From positions 186,001 to 250,000 of the forward strand of contig NZ_NVQE01000003.1 in NCBI RefSeq assembly GCF_002591975.1: 64,000 nucleotides of DNA. Direction: 5' to 3'. A program made the translations under genes and the position numbers. The DNA comes from Mycobacterium neglectum (GTDB lineage: Bacteria; Actinomycetota; Actinomycetes; Mycobacteriales; Mycobacteriaceae). This document shows positions 1 through 8,968 of this stretch, piece by piece. The first letter of the stretch is position 1, and each line of letters starts with the position of its first letter. The notes under the pieces are model-generated. The model worked only from the letters and a program-made list of their open reading frames with translations. It did no database searches and was not told where the DNA came from.

Positions 1-393
1 GATGGCTTCGTGTGGTTCGTCGAGCAACTCTGTGAACTGACCGCCACCGACCGCGGCTTGTGCGAGATGGTGTACAGCAAGGCCTACGGCGGTTACCGGG
101 TCGAGTGTGCACGCCTGCGTCTCACGCCGTCGATAACGGAGCTGGTCGAGCGTGCCCGGAAGGATGGTCACCTACGCCCCGATATCGAGCCAAGCGACAT
201 GCCGGTCATCGGCATGCTCGCAGGCACCGTCAGCGAATGGGCCGGCCACGTGGACCCCGAGCTGTGGCGCCGGTACGTGACGCTCTTTCTCGACGGTATG
301 CGTAACCGAAAGGGGCAGGGCCGGATCGCCGTTGATGCACTCGAAGAGGATCGGATGGACGAGGCGATGCGGGGATGGCGCCCGGCAGGCTGA
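1..393 (+). CDS. TetR-type regulator, C-terminal part (5' truncated by window)
   Basis: The reading frame is open from the first base, so the N-terminus and the DNA-binding domain lie upstream of the window. The visible 130 residues are helical, with a stretch around ELVERARKDGHLRPDI followed by WRRYVTLFLDGMR, which is the usual layout of the ligand-binding and dimerisation half of TetR/AcrR repressors. It ends 27 bases before an acyl-CoA dehydrogenase in the same direction, so control of lipid catabolism is a reasonable guess, but the effector and targets cannot be told from this fragment. Family assignment rests on the C-terminal pattern only. Confidence 0.6.
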   Translation, partial: DGFVWFVEQLCELTATDRGLCEMVYSKAYGGYRVECARLRLTPSITELVERARKDGHLRPDIEPSDMPVIGMLAGTVSEWAGHVDPELWRRYVTLFLDGMRNRKGQGRIAVDALEEDRMDEAMRGWRPAG

Positions 394-408
394 TCGTGCG
401 GCACCGGT

Positions 409-414
409 TACAGT
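409..414 (+). promoter_or_regulatory. -10 box of leaderless acyl-CoA dehydrogenase gene
   Basis: TACAGT lies exactly six bases before the ATG at 421, and there is no purine-rich ribosome binding site. Transcription would start at or next to the start codon. Confidence 0.5.
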
Positions 415-420
415 CCGCAT

Positions 421-1560
421 ATGCCCGTTGACCGGTTGCTTCCGTCGCAGGAGGCCCATGACCTGCTCGCGCTGACGCGCGACGTGGCCGACAAGGTGCT
501 CGAGCCGATTGTCGATGCCCACGAGAAGGCTGAGACGTACCCCGAAGGGGTATTCGCCCAACTCGGCACGGCGGGGCTACTGAGCCTGCCGCAGCCCGAG
601 GAATGGGGCGGCGGTGGGCAGCCCTTCGAGGTGTACCTGCAGGTGCTCGAGGAGCTCGCGGCGCGGTGGGCGGCGGTGGCTGTCGCGGTCAGCGTGCACA
701 GCCTGTCGTCGCATCCGCTGCTGGCGTTCGGCACCGACGAACAGAAGCAGCGGTGGCTTCCGGACATGCTCTCCGGCGAGCAGATCGGCGCCTACAGCCT
801 GTCGGAACCGCAAGCCGGTTCCGATGCCGCCGCGCTGCGGTGCGCCGCCGTGCCCAATGACGACGGCTACGTGCTCAACGGTTCCAAATCCTGGATCACC
901 CACGGCGGAGTCGCGGACTTCTATACGTTGTTCGCCCGCACCGGCGAAGGGTCGAGGGGCATTTCGTGTTTCCTGATACCCGGCGATCTGCCAGGTCTGT
1001 CCTTCGGCAAGCCCGAGGAGAAGATGGGCCTGCACGCCATCCCGACCACGTCGGCGTTCTACGACAACGCCCGCATCGGGGCGGACCGCCGCATCGGCGT
1101 GGAGGGACAGGGACTACAGATCGCGTTCAGCGCGCTGGACTCCGGACGGCTGGGCATCGCCGCGGTGGCCACCGGGCTGGCGCAGGCCGCGCTGGACGAA
1201 GCCGTCCGGTATGCGAACGAGCGAACGACCTTCGGCCGCAAGATCATCGACCACCAGGGTCTCGGCTTCCTGTTGGCCGATATGAGCGCCGCGGTCGTCA
1301 GCGCCCGGGCGACCTACCTCGATGCCGCGCGTCGTCGCGATCTCGGCCTTCCGTATTCGGGGCAGGCCAGCATCGCGAAGCTGATCGCCACCGACGCCGC
1401 GATGAAGGTGACCACCGATGCCGTGCAGGTGTTGGGCGGCGCCGGATACACCCGCGACTATCGCGTCGAGCGATACATGCGCGAAGCCAAGATCACGCAG
1501 ATCTTCGAGGGCACCAACCAGATTCAGCGCCTGGTCATCGCGCGCGGCCTCACTGGATGA
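421..1560 (+). CDS. acyl-CoA dehydrogenase (FadE family)
   Basis: This 379-residue flavoprotein should carry out the first oxidation step of fatty acyl-CoA breakdown, forming a 2,3-double bond and passing electrons to ETF. It has the three-part family layout: N-terminal helical domain, middle beta domain with the SLSEPQAGSDA loop near residue 127, and C-terminal helical domain with GGAGYTRDYRVERYMREAK followed by QIFEGTNQIQR, where the glutamate in FEGTN is the expected catalytic base. Its length is typical. Which of the many mycobacterial FadE proteins it matches, and its chain-length preference, cannot be decided here. Its 3' end overlaps the convergent hydrolase by 11 bases. Confidence 0.93.
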   Translation: MPVDRLLPSQEAHDLLALTRDVADKVLEPIVDAHEKAETYPEGVFAQLGTAGLLSLPQPEEWGGGGQPFEVYLQVLEELAARWAAVAVAVSVHSLSSHPLLAFGTDEQKQRWLPDMLSGEQIGAYSLSEPQAGSDAAALRCAAVPNDDGYVLNGSKSWITHGGVADFYTLFARTGEGSRGISCFLIPGDLPGLSFGKPEEKMGLHAIPTTSAFYDNARIGADRRIGVEGQGLQIAFSALDSGRLGIAAVATGLAQAALDEAVRYANERTTFGRKIIDHQGLGFLLADMSAAVVSARATYLDAARRRDLGLPYSGQASIAKLIATDAAMKVTTDAVQVLGGAGYTRDYRVERYMREAKITQIFEGTNQIQRLVIARGLTG

Positions 1561-2449
1561 ATTCGGTGATGGCGTTGACGAATTCGCCAGGCGTTTCGAC
1601 GTTCGGACTGTGCCCCGCCCCGGGGATGACCGTCGGAGTCAACCCCGCTTCGCGATAGCGTTCGACGTTGGCGGCGGTCGGCGTCAGTACATCGCGCTCA
1701 CCCCAGACGACGAGCACCGGCTGTCCGAGTCCGGCGATCCGGTCGACGGCCGAGGGCTCGCCGTCCTGCGCGCGTGCGTCACACAGCCCCGAGTGCGTCA
1801 ACTGCTCCAGCGAGCGGTGGGCGAGCGGCGGCACGCCGTAGTCGTCGGCGAACCCCGTCTGCAGTGAACTGTCGCTGATGGCGTCCACGGGGCGCAGTCG
1901 GTCGATGGCCTCCCCGACGACGGGCGCGCAGGCCAATCCGGCCAACGCGGGCATCGCAGCCAGGCTCGCCTCGGCGGGGGTATCGGAGATCACCACTCGC
2001 TCAACACGTTCGGAATCCTGCTCGGCGAGGGCCAGCGCCACGAAACCCCCCATCGAGTGCCCCACCAGGACGGCGCGGCGCACGCCGAGGGCATCCAAAG
2101 CGTTGCGCACGGACTGGGCCTGGCTTTCGATGCGGTAACTCTGAGCATCCCCGGGTGCCTCCGACCCGCCATGGCCGACGAGATCGATGGCGATCACCCG
2201 CTGGCCGGTCATGGCCGCCGCGACGCGGTCCCACCACTCAACTGATGCGGAGTACCCGTGGAGCAGAACGACCGCACGATCACCGTCGGTGCCGAACTCC
2301 TTGACGTTGAGGTCGGGGCCGTCGAGTTCGACAACCCGGCCGCCGTCGAACGCCTCCGCGCCGCGGGTGGTCCTCGATACGAGGAAGGCGTTCACCACCA
2401 GCGCGGCGATCACGACGGCGGCCGCGACCGCGACGATTCGCCACTTCAT
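1550..2449 (-). CDS. alpha/beta-hydrolase with N-terminal membrane anchor
   Basis: The 299-residue protein starts with a hydrophobic helix (WRIVAVAAAVVIAALVV), probably a membrane anchor or uncleaved signal, followed by an alpha/beta-hydrolase fold. The nucleophile elbow is GHSMGG, the acid is likely the aspartate in WGERDVLTP, and the histidine is in GAGHSPNVE, so the catalytic triad is complete. It resembles epoxide hydrolase-like and lipase-like esterases; the substrate is unknown. A longer frame reaches 2548, but the ATG at 2449 is preferred because a TAGCGT -10 box sits seven bases upstream and the longer N-terminus is arginine-rich out-of-character sequence. Confidence 0.88.
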   Translation of the reverse strand: MKWRIVAVAAAVVIAALVVNAFLVSRTTRGAEAFDGGRVVELDGPDLNVKEFGTDGDRAVVLLHGYSASVEWWDRVAAAMTGQRVIAIDLVGHGGSEAPGDAQSYRIESQAQSVRNALDALGVRRAVLVGHSMGGFVALALAEQDSERVERVVISDTPAEASLAAMPALAGLACAPVVGEAIDRLRPVDAISDSSLQTGFADDYGVPPLAHRSLEQLTHSGLCDARAQDGEPSAVDRIAGLGQPVLVVWGERDVLTPTAANVERYREAGLTPTVIPGAGHSPNVETPGEFVNAITEFIQ

Positions 2450-2569
2450 CTGCCGGACGCTACCGGTGGGGCCTCGTTGTGCACCAACGGTTTTTCTAGC
2501 GCGAGCGCGGCTACTACTACGGCAACCCGTTCGTCTTCGGCAACCCATCAGCCCGGTGGCTCAAGACCC

Positions 2570-3031
2570 TCACCACAGGGGTATCTCCGCGCCGTACTCG
2601 GACTCCGGCCGCGGCCCGAAATACCGCCGCGCAGACTCCTCGATCTTGAGGTCATTGATGCTGGCCTCCCTGCGGCACATCAGGCCCTCCTGGCTGAACT
2701 CCCACAACTCGTTGCCGTAGCTGCGGTACCACTGACCACTCGCGTCGCGGCATTCGTACTGGAACCGCACCGCGATGCGATTGTCGTGAAAATCCCACAG
2801 GTTCTTGCGCAACACGTAGTCGAGCTCGCGCTGCCACTTCTGGGTCAGGAACGCGACGATATCGGCGCGTCCGACCACATGCACGTCACGGTTGCGCCAC
2901 TGCGAGTCCGGGGTGTATGCCAAGCTGACCCGTTCCGGGTCGCGGGTGTTCCAGGCATTCTCGGCGGCTTGCACCTTCTGGATCGCGGTCTCGAGCGTGA
3001 ACGGCGGGAACGGCGGACGACTTTCGGTCAT
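2570..3031 (-). CDS. NTF2-like/DUF1348 (SnoaL-fold) protein
   Basis: This 153-residue protein matches the DUF1348 group of the nuclear-transport-factor-2-like fold: an N-terminal helix ([21 protein letters not shown]) then a curved sheet with [43 protein letters not shown] and a closing [16 protein letters not shown]. Members are small alpha+beta barrels whose activity is mostly unknown. It is divergent from fadE2 across only 63 bases, so the two may share regulation. The ATG start is followed directly by a plausible N-terminus. No specific function is assigned. Confidence 0.85.
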   Translation of the reverse strand: MTESRPPFPPFTLETAIQKVQAAENAWNTRDPERVSLAYTPDSQWRNRDVHVVGRADIVAFLTQKWQRELDYVLRKNLWDFHDNRIAVRFQYECRDASGQWYRSYGNELWEFSQEGLMCRREASINDLKIEESARRYFGPRPESEYGAEIPLW

Positions 3032-3082
3032 GCCTTGTTATACGTGTCACCCACTGCCACGATTCCGCTTTTACGGGTGTCA

Positions 3083-3088
3083 TATCGT
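3083..3088 (+). promoter_or_regulatory. -10 box of leaderless fadE2
   Basis: TATCGT ends six bases before the ATG at 3095. It supports that start over a longer in-frame extension reaching back to 2258, which runs through the antisense of two other genes. Confidence 0.5.
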
Positions 3089-3094
3089 GACGTC

Positions 3095-4333
3095 ATGGAC
3101 TTCGCGATGTCGGCCAAGGGGCAGGACTACCACAAGCGGCTCTCCGACTTCATGACCGAGTACGTTTTCCCGGCGGAAAAGGACTACGACGCGTACCGGC
3201 ACGAGAAGGGCCCTGACGACCACACCGTCCCGCCCGTCGTCGAAGACCTCAAGAAGCTGGCCAAGGAGCGTGGCCTGTGGAACCTGTTCCTGCCCGCCGA
3301 GTCGGGGCTGACCAACCTCGAATACGCACCGCTGGCCGAGCTCACCGGTTGGAGCATGGAACTCGCGCCCGAGGCGACCAACTGCGCGGCCCCCGACACC
3401 GGGAACATGGAAACCCTGCACCTGTTCGCCAACTCCGAGCAGAGCAAGGAGTGGCTCGAACCGCTGCTGAACGGAGAGATTCGCAGCGCGTTCGCGATGA
3501 CCGAGCCCGCAGTCGCGTCCAGCGACGCCCGCAACATCCAGACCACGATGCTGCGCGACGGCGGCGACTACGTGATCAACGGCCGCAAATGGTGGATCTC
3601 CGGCGCCGCCGACCCGCGCTGCAAGCTCCTCATCGTGATGGGCCGCACCAACCCGGACGCCGCCAGCCATCAGCAGCAGTCGATGATTCTTGTTCCCGTC
3701 GATACGCCCGGTGTGTCGATCGAGCGGTCCCTGCCGGTCTTCGGATGGCAGGACCAGCACGGCCATTGTGAGGTCAGCTTCGACAACGTGCGGGTGCCCG
3801 TGACGAATCTCCTCCACGAGGAGGGCAGCGGTTTCGCGATTGCCCAGGCCCGCCTGGGCCCTGGCCGCATCCATCACTGCATGCGCGCCATCGGGGTGGC
3901 TGAGCGCGCGCTGGCGTTGATGGTCGACCGGGTGAACAACCGCATCGCGTTCGGTAAGCCGCTGGCCGAGCAGGGTGTGGTGCAGCAGCAGGTGGCATTG
4001 TCGCGCAACGAGATCGACCAGGCGCGGCTGTTGTGTCACAAGGCGGCGTGGGTTATCGACCAGAAGGGCAACAAGGAAGCGCGCAACGAGGTGGCGATGA
4101 TCAAGGCGGTGGCCCCGCAGATGGCATGCAACGTCATCGACCGGGCGATCCAGGTGCACGGAGCCGCGGGCATCAGCGACGACACCGTGCTGGCCCGGCT
4201 GTACGGCTGGCACCGGGCGATGCGCCTGTTCGACGGGCCCGACGAGGTACACATGCGTAGCATCGCGCGTGCCGAACTCGGCAGGGAGAAGTCGGCTTTC
4301 GCCGCAGCGGTGACTCCTGGGTCTTCTCGGTGA
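3095..4333 (+). CDS. fadE2: acyl-CoA dehydrogenase, FadE2/ACAD10-11 type
   Basis: The 412-residue protein has the acyl-CoA dehydrogenase layout with FAMTEPAVASSDARN as the flavin loop and WWISGAADPRCK in the beta domain. Its C-terminal active-site segment reads VHGAAGISDDTVLARLYGWHRAMRLFDGPDEVHMRSIAR, given here as separate motifs: the DGPDEVH form is typical of the ACAD10/ACAD11 group and of mycobacterial FadE2 rather than the FEGTN form. It is followed with a one-base stop/start overlap (TGATG) by a PtpB-like phosphatase, the same order as fadE2-ptpB in M. tuberculosis, so the pair is probably co-transcribed. The substrate is not known. Confidence 0.9.
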   Translation: MDFAMSAKGQDYHKRLSDFMTEYVFPAEKDYDAYRHEKGPDDHTVPPVVEDLKKLAKERGLWNLFLPAESGLTNLEYAPLAELTGWSMELAPEATNCAAPDTGNMETLHLFANSEQSKEWLEPLLNGEIRSAFAMTEPAVASSDARNIQTTMLRDGGDYVINGRKWWISGAADPRCKLLIVMGRTNPDAASHQQQSMILVPVDTPGVSIERSLPVFGWQDQHGHCEVSFDNVRVPVTNLLHEEGSGFAIAQARLGPGRIHHCMRAIGVAERALALMVDRVNNRIAFGKPLAEQGVVQQQVALSRNEIDQARLLCHKAAWVIDQKGNKEARNEVAMIKAVAPQMACNVIDRAIQVHGAAGISDDTVLARLYGWHRAMRLFDGPDEVHMRSIARAELGREKSAFAAAVTPGSSR

Positions 4334-5142
4334 TGTCGAACCCCAGCGATCCTGATGCCCTGTCAGGGGCGTGGAACTTCCGTGACATCGCCGAGGAGGC
4401 CGGTATCCGGCCGGGCAGGTTCTTCCGGTCCAGCGAGTTGAGTGGGCTCGACGACTCCGGGCAGTCGGCGCTAGCCGGCTTCGGCATCACCGACGTCGCC
4501 GACCTTCGCTCCGATCGTGAGGTCGAACGTCGCGGACAGGGCCGGGTGCCCGGCGGCGTCGTGATTCACCGACTGCCGTTCCACGAACTGTCCAAACCGG
4601 GCGCCGAGGCGCCGCATGAGCAGAGCTTCGAGCGCATGATGACCGAGAAACCCGACGACGAAGACGTCGCGGTCGCGGCCGGCCGGTTCATGACCGAGGA
4701 ATACGAACGTTTCCCGGCCCTCGCAGGCGCGCAACTGGCTGTCCGGCAGGTCATTTCGATGCTCACCGAGGAACGGCCGGTCATCACGCATTGCTTCGCG
4801 GGCAAGGACAGGACGGGCTTCACCGTAGCGACCGTGCTCGAGGCTGTCGGGGTCGATCGCGATGCGATCATGGCCGACTTCCTACGCAGCAATGCCGCGG
4901 TGCCTCAGCTTCGGGAAAGTATCCTCGATTCGATTCGCAACCGGTCAGAGGAGACCACCGACGAGATCGTGACCTTCGCGGAAGCCCGGCTCACCGAGGA
5001 GGTGCTCGGCGTCCGTGAGGTATACCTGGACGCATCCCGCAGAACCATCGACGACCAGTACGGGTCGCTTACCAAATACCTTGAGGCCATAGGGGTTACG
5101 CCCGCGCAGCTGGATCTGTTGCGCCGCTCGTTACTGGGTTAG
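4333..5142 (+). CDS. ptpB: PtpB-like protein tyrosine/serine phosphatase
   Basis: The 269-residue protein carries the P-loop HCFAGKDRTG near residue 155, the signature of the MptpB-type phosphatase group, with cysteine nucleophile, arginine, and the lysine-aspartate pair shared with phosphoinositide phosphatases. The N-terminal WNFRDIAEEAGIRPGRFFRSSEL block and the general-acid region DLRSDREVERRG also fit the family. In pathogenic mycobacteria PtpB is secreted and acts on host signalling; no signal peptide is visible here, and in an environmental species its target is unknown. The ATG at 4333 overlaps the fadE2 stop; the GTG at 4330 is an alternative. The 3' end overlaps the next convergent gene. 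Confidence 0.9.
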   Translation: MSNPSDPDALSGAWNFRDIAEEAGIRPGRFFRSSELSGLDDSGQSALAGFGITDVADLRSDREVERRGQGRVPGGVVIHRLPFHELSKPGAEAPHEQSFERMMTEKPDDEDVAVAAGRFMTEEYERFPALAGAQLAVRQVISMLTEERPVITHCFAGKDRTGFTVATVLEAVGVDRDAIMADFLRSNAAVPQLRESILDSIRNRSEETTDEIVTFAEARLTEEVLGVREVYLDASRRTIDDQYGSLTKYLEAIGVTPAQLDLLRRSLLG

Positions 5143-5616
5143 GTAAACCCCGAACACCCACGCGACAGTGGCGAGCAGCGCCCCCGCCAGTTCGACCCCC
5201 ATCGACAGCGCGACACCTTTCACCGCGTGCTTGGTCGACGTCCACGCCAGCCGCTGGTCTTTGCGGGTGGCCAGCTCCGCCAGATAAACGCCGAGCACGA
5301 ACCCGATCAGCAGGCCGATCACCGGGATCACGAAGAAGCCGATGATGCCGAGCGCCCCGCCCGTCACCACACTCAGCGTGCGCACGTCGGCGGCACGCAT
5401 CCGCTTAACGGGCCACGTGTACTTGATCAAGGTGGCAACGCCGATCAGCGCGGTCACCACGCCAAGTGTCACCCAGCCGGTGAGGTTGTTCTCGACGACG
5501 GCCCAGACTGCGATCGCGGCAAACACCAGCAGCGTGCCCGGCAACAGCGGCACCACGATACCGATGATTCCGACGGCAATGGCGAGCGCTACAAGAATGA
5601 TGCCGGCGGTGCCCAC
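5131..5616 (-). CDS. DUF456 membrane protein
   Basis: This 161-residue protein is almost entirely hydrophobic, with about four to five membrane segments and glycine-rich turns such as GIIGIVVPLLPGTLLV and GIIGFFVIPVIGLLIGFVLGVYLAEL, which is the DUF456 pattern. Function in the family is unknown. Its GTG start has TAGATT six bases upstream, pointing to a leaderless mRNA. It overlaps ptpB by 12 bases tail to tail, so both transcripts run into each other unless terminated by another means. Confidence 0.87.
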   Translation of the reverse strand: MGTAGIILVALAIAVGIIGIVVPLLPGTLLVFAAIAVWAVVENNLTGWVTLGVVTALIGVATLIKYTWPVKRMRAADVRTLSVVTGGALGIIGFFVIPVIGLLIGFVLGVYLAELATRKDQRLAWTSTKHAVKGVALSMGVELAGALLATVAWVFGVYLTQ

Positions 5617-5633
5617 CCTACGAATCTAGTGGG

Positions 5634-6392
5634 TCACGGCCGTCTGGCGCGTACCCACTGGAACGTGCCGGCGGTCTTGGTCCGGACGCCGACGAGGCCC
5701 AGGTCCTCGAGGATGTCGGCCAGTTCGTCCTCGGCGAAGAAGTTGGCGCCGCCATCGAGGGGTAGGGGGAGCAAACGGAACAGCGGTCCGATGTTGCCTG
5801 CGGTCGGCACCATGATCGCCACTCGCCCGCCGGGCTTGAGCACCCTCACGATCTCGGCGAGAGTCTGCGCCGGGTTCGGTATCAGCTGCAACACCGCGAG
5901 CGAGGTGGCCGCGTCGACCGTTTCGTCACGCAGGGGTAGCCGTTGTGCGTCTGCGCGCAGGAAGCCGAGGTTCTGCGCCACTTGGGCTTCGACCGCGCGG
6001 GCCAGCATCGGTTCGGAGATGTCGATGCCGAGCGCGAGCCCGTCCGGACCCGCGGCATCGGCCAGTTGGGCGGTCACGTTGCCCGGACCACTGCCGACGT
6101 CGAGGGCCACGCCGCCGGGCGGAATGTTCAGCCAGTCGACGGGTAGGCGCCACACGCTGGCCAGCCGCCGGGCCAGCGCCTGCGCGTTGTCGTAGAGCAT
6201 CGACCCGATACCCGAGGCCCACAGGGCCTGGATGGCGCCGGTGTTCTTCGGCGGCTCGGTGCCCGTCGCGAGATCGTCGGTCAGCAGGTCGAGGTACCCC
6301 TTGCTGATGTCGGGATTCGCCGGCGGGTCGATCAAAAGATCCAGCGCCCTGCGCAGCGCCGCCGGGAGTTCGGTGTGAAGTTGATCGGTCAC
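5634..6392 (-). CDS. class I SAM-dependent methyltransferase
   Basis: The 252-residue protein has a helical N-terminus of about 80 residues followed by a Rossmann methyltransferase domain. Motif I is ALDVGSGPGNVTAQLA, the acidic loop is LGIDISEP, and the later motifs are DAATSLAVLQLIP and VLKPGGRVAIMVP, as in ubiquinone/menaquinone-type and small-molecule methyltransferases (Methyltransf_11). The acceptor is unknown. The GTG start has TAGCGT six bases upstream and no ribosome binding site, so a leaderless transcript is likely. Confidence 0.9.
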   Translation of the reverse strand: MTDQLHTELPAALRRALDLLIDPPANPDISKGYLDLLTDDLATGTEPPKNTGAIQALWASGIGSMLYDNAQALARRLASVWRLPVDWLNIPPGGVALDVGSGPGNVTAQLADAAGPDGLALGIDISEPMLARAVEAQVAQNLGFLRADAQRLPLRDETVDAATSLAVLQLIPNPAQTLAEIVRVLKPGGRVAIMVPTAGNIGPLFRLLPLPLDGGANFFAEDELADILEDLGLVGVRTKTAGTFQWVRARRP

Positions 6393-6414
6393 ACGTCCAC
6401 GCTACGCCGTGAGA

Positions 6415-7119
6415 TCAGGCGCCGAGTCGGTCGGCCAAGTTCAGAAAATCCGTTGCTGTGAAGTCGAATTCGCCGTCGGTAAATCTGTGAGGTCGCTGAT
6501 TGGGACCATATTCGAGCGGACGGGTCACATAGGCGGTCATCAGGCCCGCATCGCGGGCGGCCCGCAGATCTCCGGGGTGCGCGGCAACCAGCATGAGCTC
6601 ACCCGGCGCCACATCGAGCAGCTCGGCGCAGCCGAGATAAGACTCCGGGTCAGGTTTGTAGTGATGGAACAACTCCGCGGAGATCACGCAGTCCCACGGC
6701 AGTCCGGCGCGCTTGGCCATGTTGGTCAGCAACGAGAAGTTTCCGTTCGACAGCGTCGTGATGATGAAGCGTTCCTTCAGTCGCGTGAGGCCCGCGACGG
6801 AATCCGGCCAAGGGTCGAGGCGATGCCACGCGCGGTTCAGATGGTTGACGTCGGCGTCGCTGACCGAGGTGATCCCCGCGTCGCGCAGCAGTTGGTCGAG
6901 GATCATGCGGTGCAGGTCGTCGATTTTCGTCCATGGGAGCTCGCCGCGGCGGACCCGATCCATCGCGGGCAGATACCCCTTGCGCCAGCTGTCGGCCAGC
7001 ACGGGCCAATCTGCCTGCACACCATGGCTTTCGCCGAACGCTCCCAGCTCGGCAATGATGCTCGACCGCCAGTCGACGACGGTGCCGAACGTGTCGAATG
7101 CCAGCGCCTTCGGCATCAC
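6415..7119 (-). CDS. HAD-superfamily hydrolase, type II haloacid dehalogenase-like
   Basis: The 234-residue protein begins with the nucleophile motif FDTFGTVVDW, followed by TTLSNGNFSLL (motif II), YKPDPESYLG (motif III lysine) and VAAHPGDLRAARDAGL with TAYVTRPLEYG, all matching L-2-haloacid dehalogenase-type enzymes (DUF/HAD type II). The substrate in mycobacteria is not established; it may act on 2-haloacids or on phosphate esters. The ATG overlaps the stop of the upstream quinone oxidoreductase (ATGA), so it is the last gene of the leftward operon that begins with aldehyde dehydrogenase. Confidence 0.9.
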   Translation of the reverse strand: MMPKALAFDTFGTVVDWRSSIIAELGAFGESHGVQADWPVLADSWRKGYLPAMDRVRRGELPWTKIDDLHRMILDQLLRDAGITSVSDADVNHLNRAWHRLDPWPDSVAGLTRLKERFIITTLSNGNFSLLTNMAKRAGLPWDCVISAELFHHYKPDPESYLGCAELLDVAPGELMLVAAHPGDLRAARDAGLMTAYVTRPLEYGPNQRPHRFTDGEFDFTATDFLNLADRLGA

Positions 7120-8084
7120 GGCTCCAGCACCACCTTGCCGAGCACACCGCCGTCAGCCAGGCTCTGCAATGCCTCCGCGCCCTTGGCCAACGGGAACCGC
7201 ACCGGTGGCGGCGGCCGCAGGCCCGCCCTGACCAGTTCGGCCACACCGAATTCGAAGAGCGACTGGGCGCCGGGGGTGCGGTTGACGAACTCGCCGTAGC
7301 CCACCCCGATGACCGACACATTGCGCAGCAGTAGCCGGTTCACCTTGACAGACGGGATACCGCCGCCGGACGCGAAGCCGATGACGAGTAGCCGACCTTC
7401 GGTGGCGAGCGCACGAATCGCATCGTCGAACGCATCACCGCCGACGGGGTCGACAACCAGATCGGCACCGCGGCCACCGGTGTGGTCCTTGACCGCCTGC
7501 AGCCAGCCGTCGGTCAGCGGTAGAACGACGTCGGCCCCCAGCGACTTCACGAACTCGGCGCCATGCGGCCGGTGCACCATGGCGATCACCCTGGCGCCCA
7601 GCGCCTTTGCGACCTGGATGGCGGCAGTCCCGACGCCGCCCGCCGCGCCGAGTACCAGCACCGTCTCGCCGTGTCGCAACGCACCGCGTCGGGTCAGGGC
7701 GAAGTACATCGTCTGATAGTTGCCCAGGAGCGCGACGGCTTCGGCGTCGTCGAGATCGTCTGGCGTCGGCCGCAGGTTGGCGGGCGGCACCGCAACACGC
7801 TCCGCCCAGCCACCCAGCATGGTCAGCGCGGTTACGCGCTGGCCCGGTGTGAACTCCGACTCGTGCGGCGCCGAGACCACCACCCCCGCCGCCTCCATGC
7901 CGGGAATGAACGGCGGCTCCAGCTTCAGCTGGTACTCGCCGCGCAGCAGCAGCAGGTCGGGGAAGCTCACGCCGGCGGCACCGACATCGACGACGACTAC
8001 ATCGTCACTGCCAACAACATCATCGACATCGACGTAAGCCAGTCCACCTGGTCCGGAAAGCTCCTGCGCCACAAGCGCTTTCAT
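7116..8084 (-). CDS. zinc-independent NADPH:quinone oxidoreductase (MDR family)
   Basis: This 322-residue protein is a medium-chain dehydrogenase/reductase: a GroES-like N-terminal domain (PDLLLLRGEYQLKLEPPFIPGMEAAG) and a Rossmann domain with VLVLGAAGGVGTAAIQVAKALGARV given here in two parts, LGAAGGVGTAA and IQVAKALGARV. Zinc ligands of alcohol dehydrogenases are absent, as expected for quinone oxidoreductases. It corresponds in position to Rv0149 of M. tuberculosis. It sits six bases after the SDR gene and overlaps the dehalogenase, consistent with one operon for aldehyde/acyl metabolism. Confidence 0.9.
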   Translation of the reverse strand: MKALVAQELSGPGGLAYVDVDDVVGSDDVVVVDVGAAGVSFPDLLLLRGEYQLKLEPPFIPGMEAAGVVVSAPHESEFTPGQRVTALTMLGGWAERVAVPPANLRPTPDDLDDAEAVALLGNYQTMYFALTRRGALRHGETVLVLGAAGGVGTAAIQVAKALGARVIAMVHRPHGAEFVKSLGADVVLPLTDGWLQAVKDHTGGRGADLVVDPVGGDAFDDAIRALATEGRLLVIGFASGGGIPSVKVNRLLLRNVSVIGVGYGEFVNRTPGAQSLFEFGVAELVRAGLRPPPPVRFPLAKGAEALQSLADGGVLGKVVLEP

Positions 8085-8090
8085 GCGTTG

Positions 8091-8957
8091 TCAGCCGAGG
8101 CTGAAGTTGGCCCGCTGCGCCGCCGAGAGGTCGGTGATCTCGCCCCATTTGGCGGCAACGTCGTCGACCGACGGCACACCGTCGGAGAACGTGACCCCCT
8201 CGTTCTGGAAGAGCGCCGCTCGCTGCACCTTGCCGCCGCCGACGATGAACACCGATCCGGTGTCCGGGAGTTCCTCGGTGCACAGGTAGGCCATCACCGG
8301 TGCCACGTACTCCGGCGTCAACTTCTCGAAGACCTCCGGCGGCAGGATGTCCTGGGTCATCCGGGTGGCCGCGATGGGTGCGACGGCATTGGCCTTGATG
8401 TTGTACTTCGCGCCCTCCTGGGCGAGCGTGTTGATCAACCCGACGAGGCCGAGCTTCGCTGCGCCGTAGTTGGCCTGACCGAAGTTGCCGAACAGTCCAC
8501 TGGTCGACGTCGCGACGACGACGCGGCCGAAGCTGTTCTCGCGGAAGTGCGGCCACGCCGCGCGGATCACGTTGTAACCGCCGTAGAGGTGCACCTTGAG
8601 CACGGCGTCCCAGTTCGAGAACTCCATCTTGTGGAAGGTGCCGTCGCGCAGGATGCCCGCGTTGCTCACCACGCCGTCGACCTTGCCGAACTCGTCGATC
8701 GCGGTCTTGATGATGCTCTCGGCGCCCTCTTGCTCGGCCACCGAGTCGTAGTTGGCCACCGCACGCCCGCCAGCGTCCTTGATCTCCTTGACCACATCGT
8801 CGGCCATGTTGTGGCCGGCGCCCGTCCCGTCACGGGAGCCGCCGAGATCGTTGACGACGACGCTGGCGCCCTCTTTGGCGAGCGTCAACGCGTATTCGCG
8901 TCCGAGTCCGCCTCCGGCCCCGGTGACGACGATGACGCGATCCTGCACTCCTGGCAT
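8091..8957 (-). CDS. short-chain dehydrogenase/reductase (MFE-2-like hydroxyacyl/steroid type)
   Basis: The 288-residue SDR has the cofactor motif TGAGGGLGREYAL, NDLGGSRDGTG after the second strand, VSNAGILRD, a catalytic serine in TSTSGLFGNFG and the YGAAK active-site pair. The NDLGG segment and overall length are typical of the dehydrogenase half of multifunctional enzyme type 2 and of hydroxysteroid dehydrogenases, so a 3-hydroxyacyl-CoA or steroid substrate is plausible. It resembles Rv0148 by context. A strong AGGAAGGA ribosome binding site overlaps the end of the aldehyde dehydrogenase gene 12 bases upstream, which indicates co-transcription. Confidence 0.9.
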   Translation of the reverse strand: MPGVQDRVIVVTGAGGGLGREYALTLAKEGASVVVNDLGGSRDGTGAGHNMADDVVKEIKDAGGRAVANYDSVAEQEGAESIIKTAIDEFGKVDGVVSNAGILRDGTFHKMEFSNWDAVLKVHLYGGYNVIRAAWPHFRENSFGRVVVATSTSGLFGNFGQANYGAAKLGLVGLINTLAQEGAKYNIKANAVAPIAATRMTQDILPPEVFEKLTPEYVAPVMAYLCTEELPDTGSVFIVGGGKVQRAALFQNEGVTFSDGVPSVDDVAAKWGEITDLSAAQRANFSLG

Positions 8958-8968
8958 GAGGTTCCTTC

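Noticed and set aside
3080..4252. 390-codon open frame antisense to fadE2
   Set aside because: It is a shadow frame of a high-GC gene; no family motif and the sense gene has full acyl-CoA dehydrogenase features.
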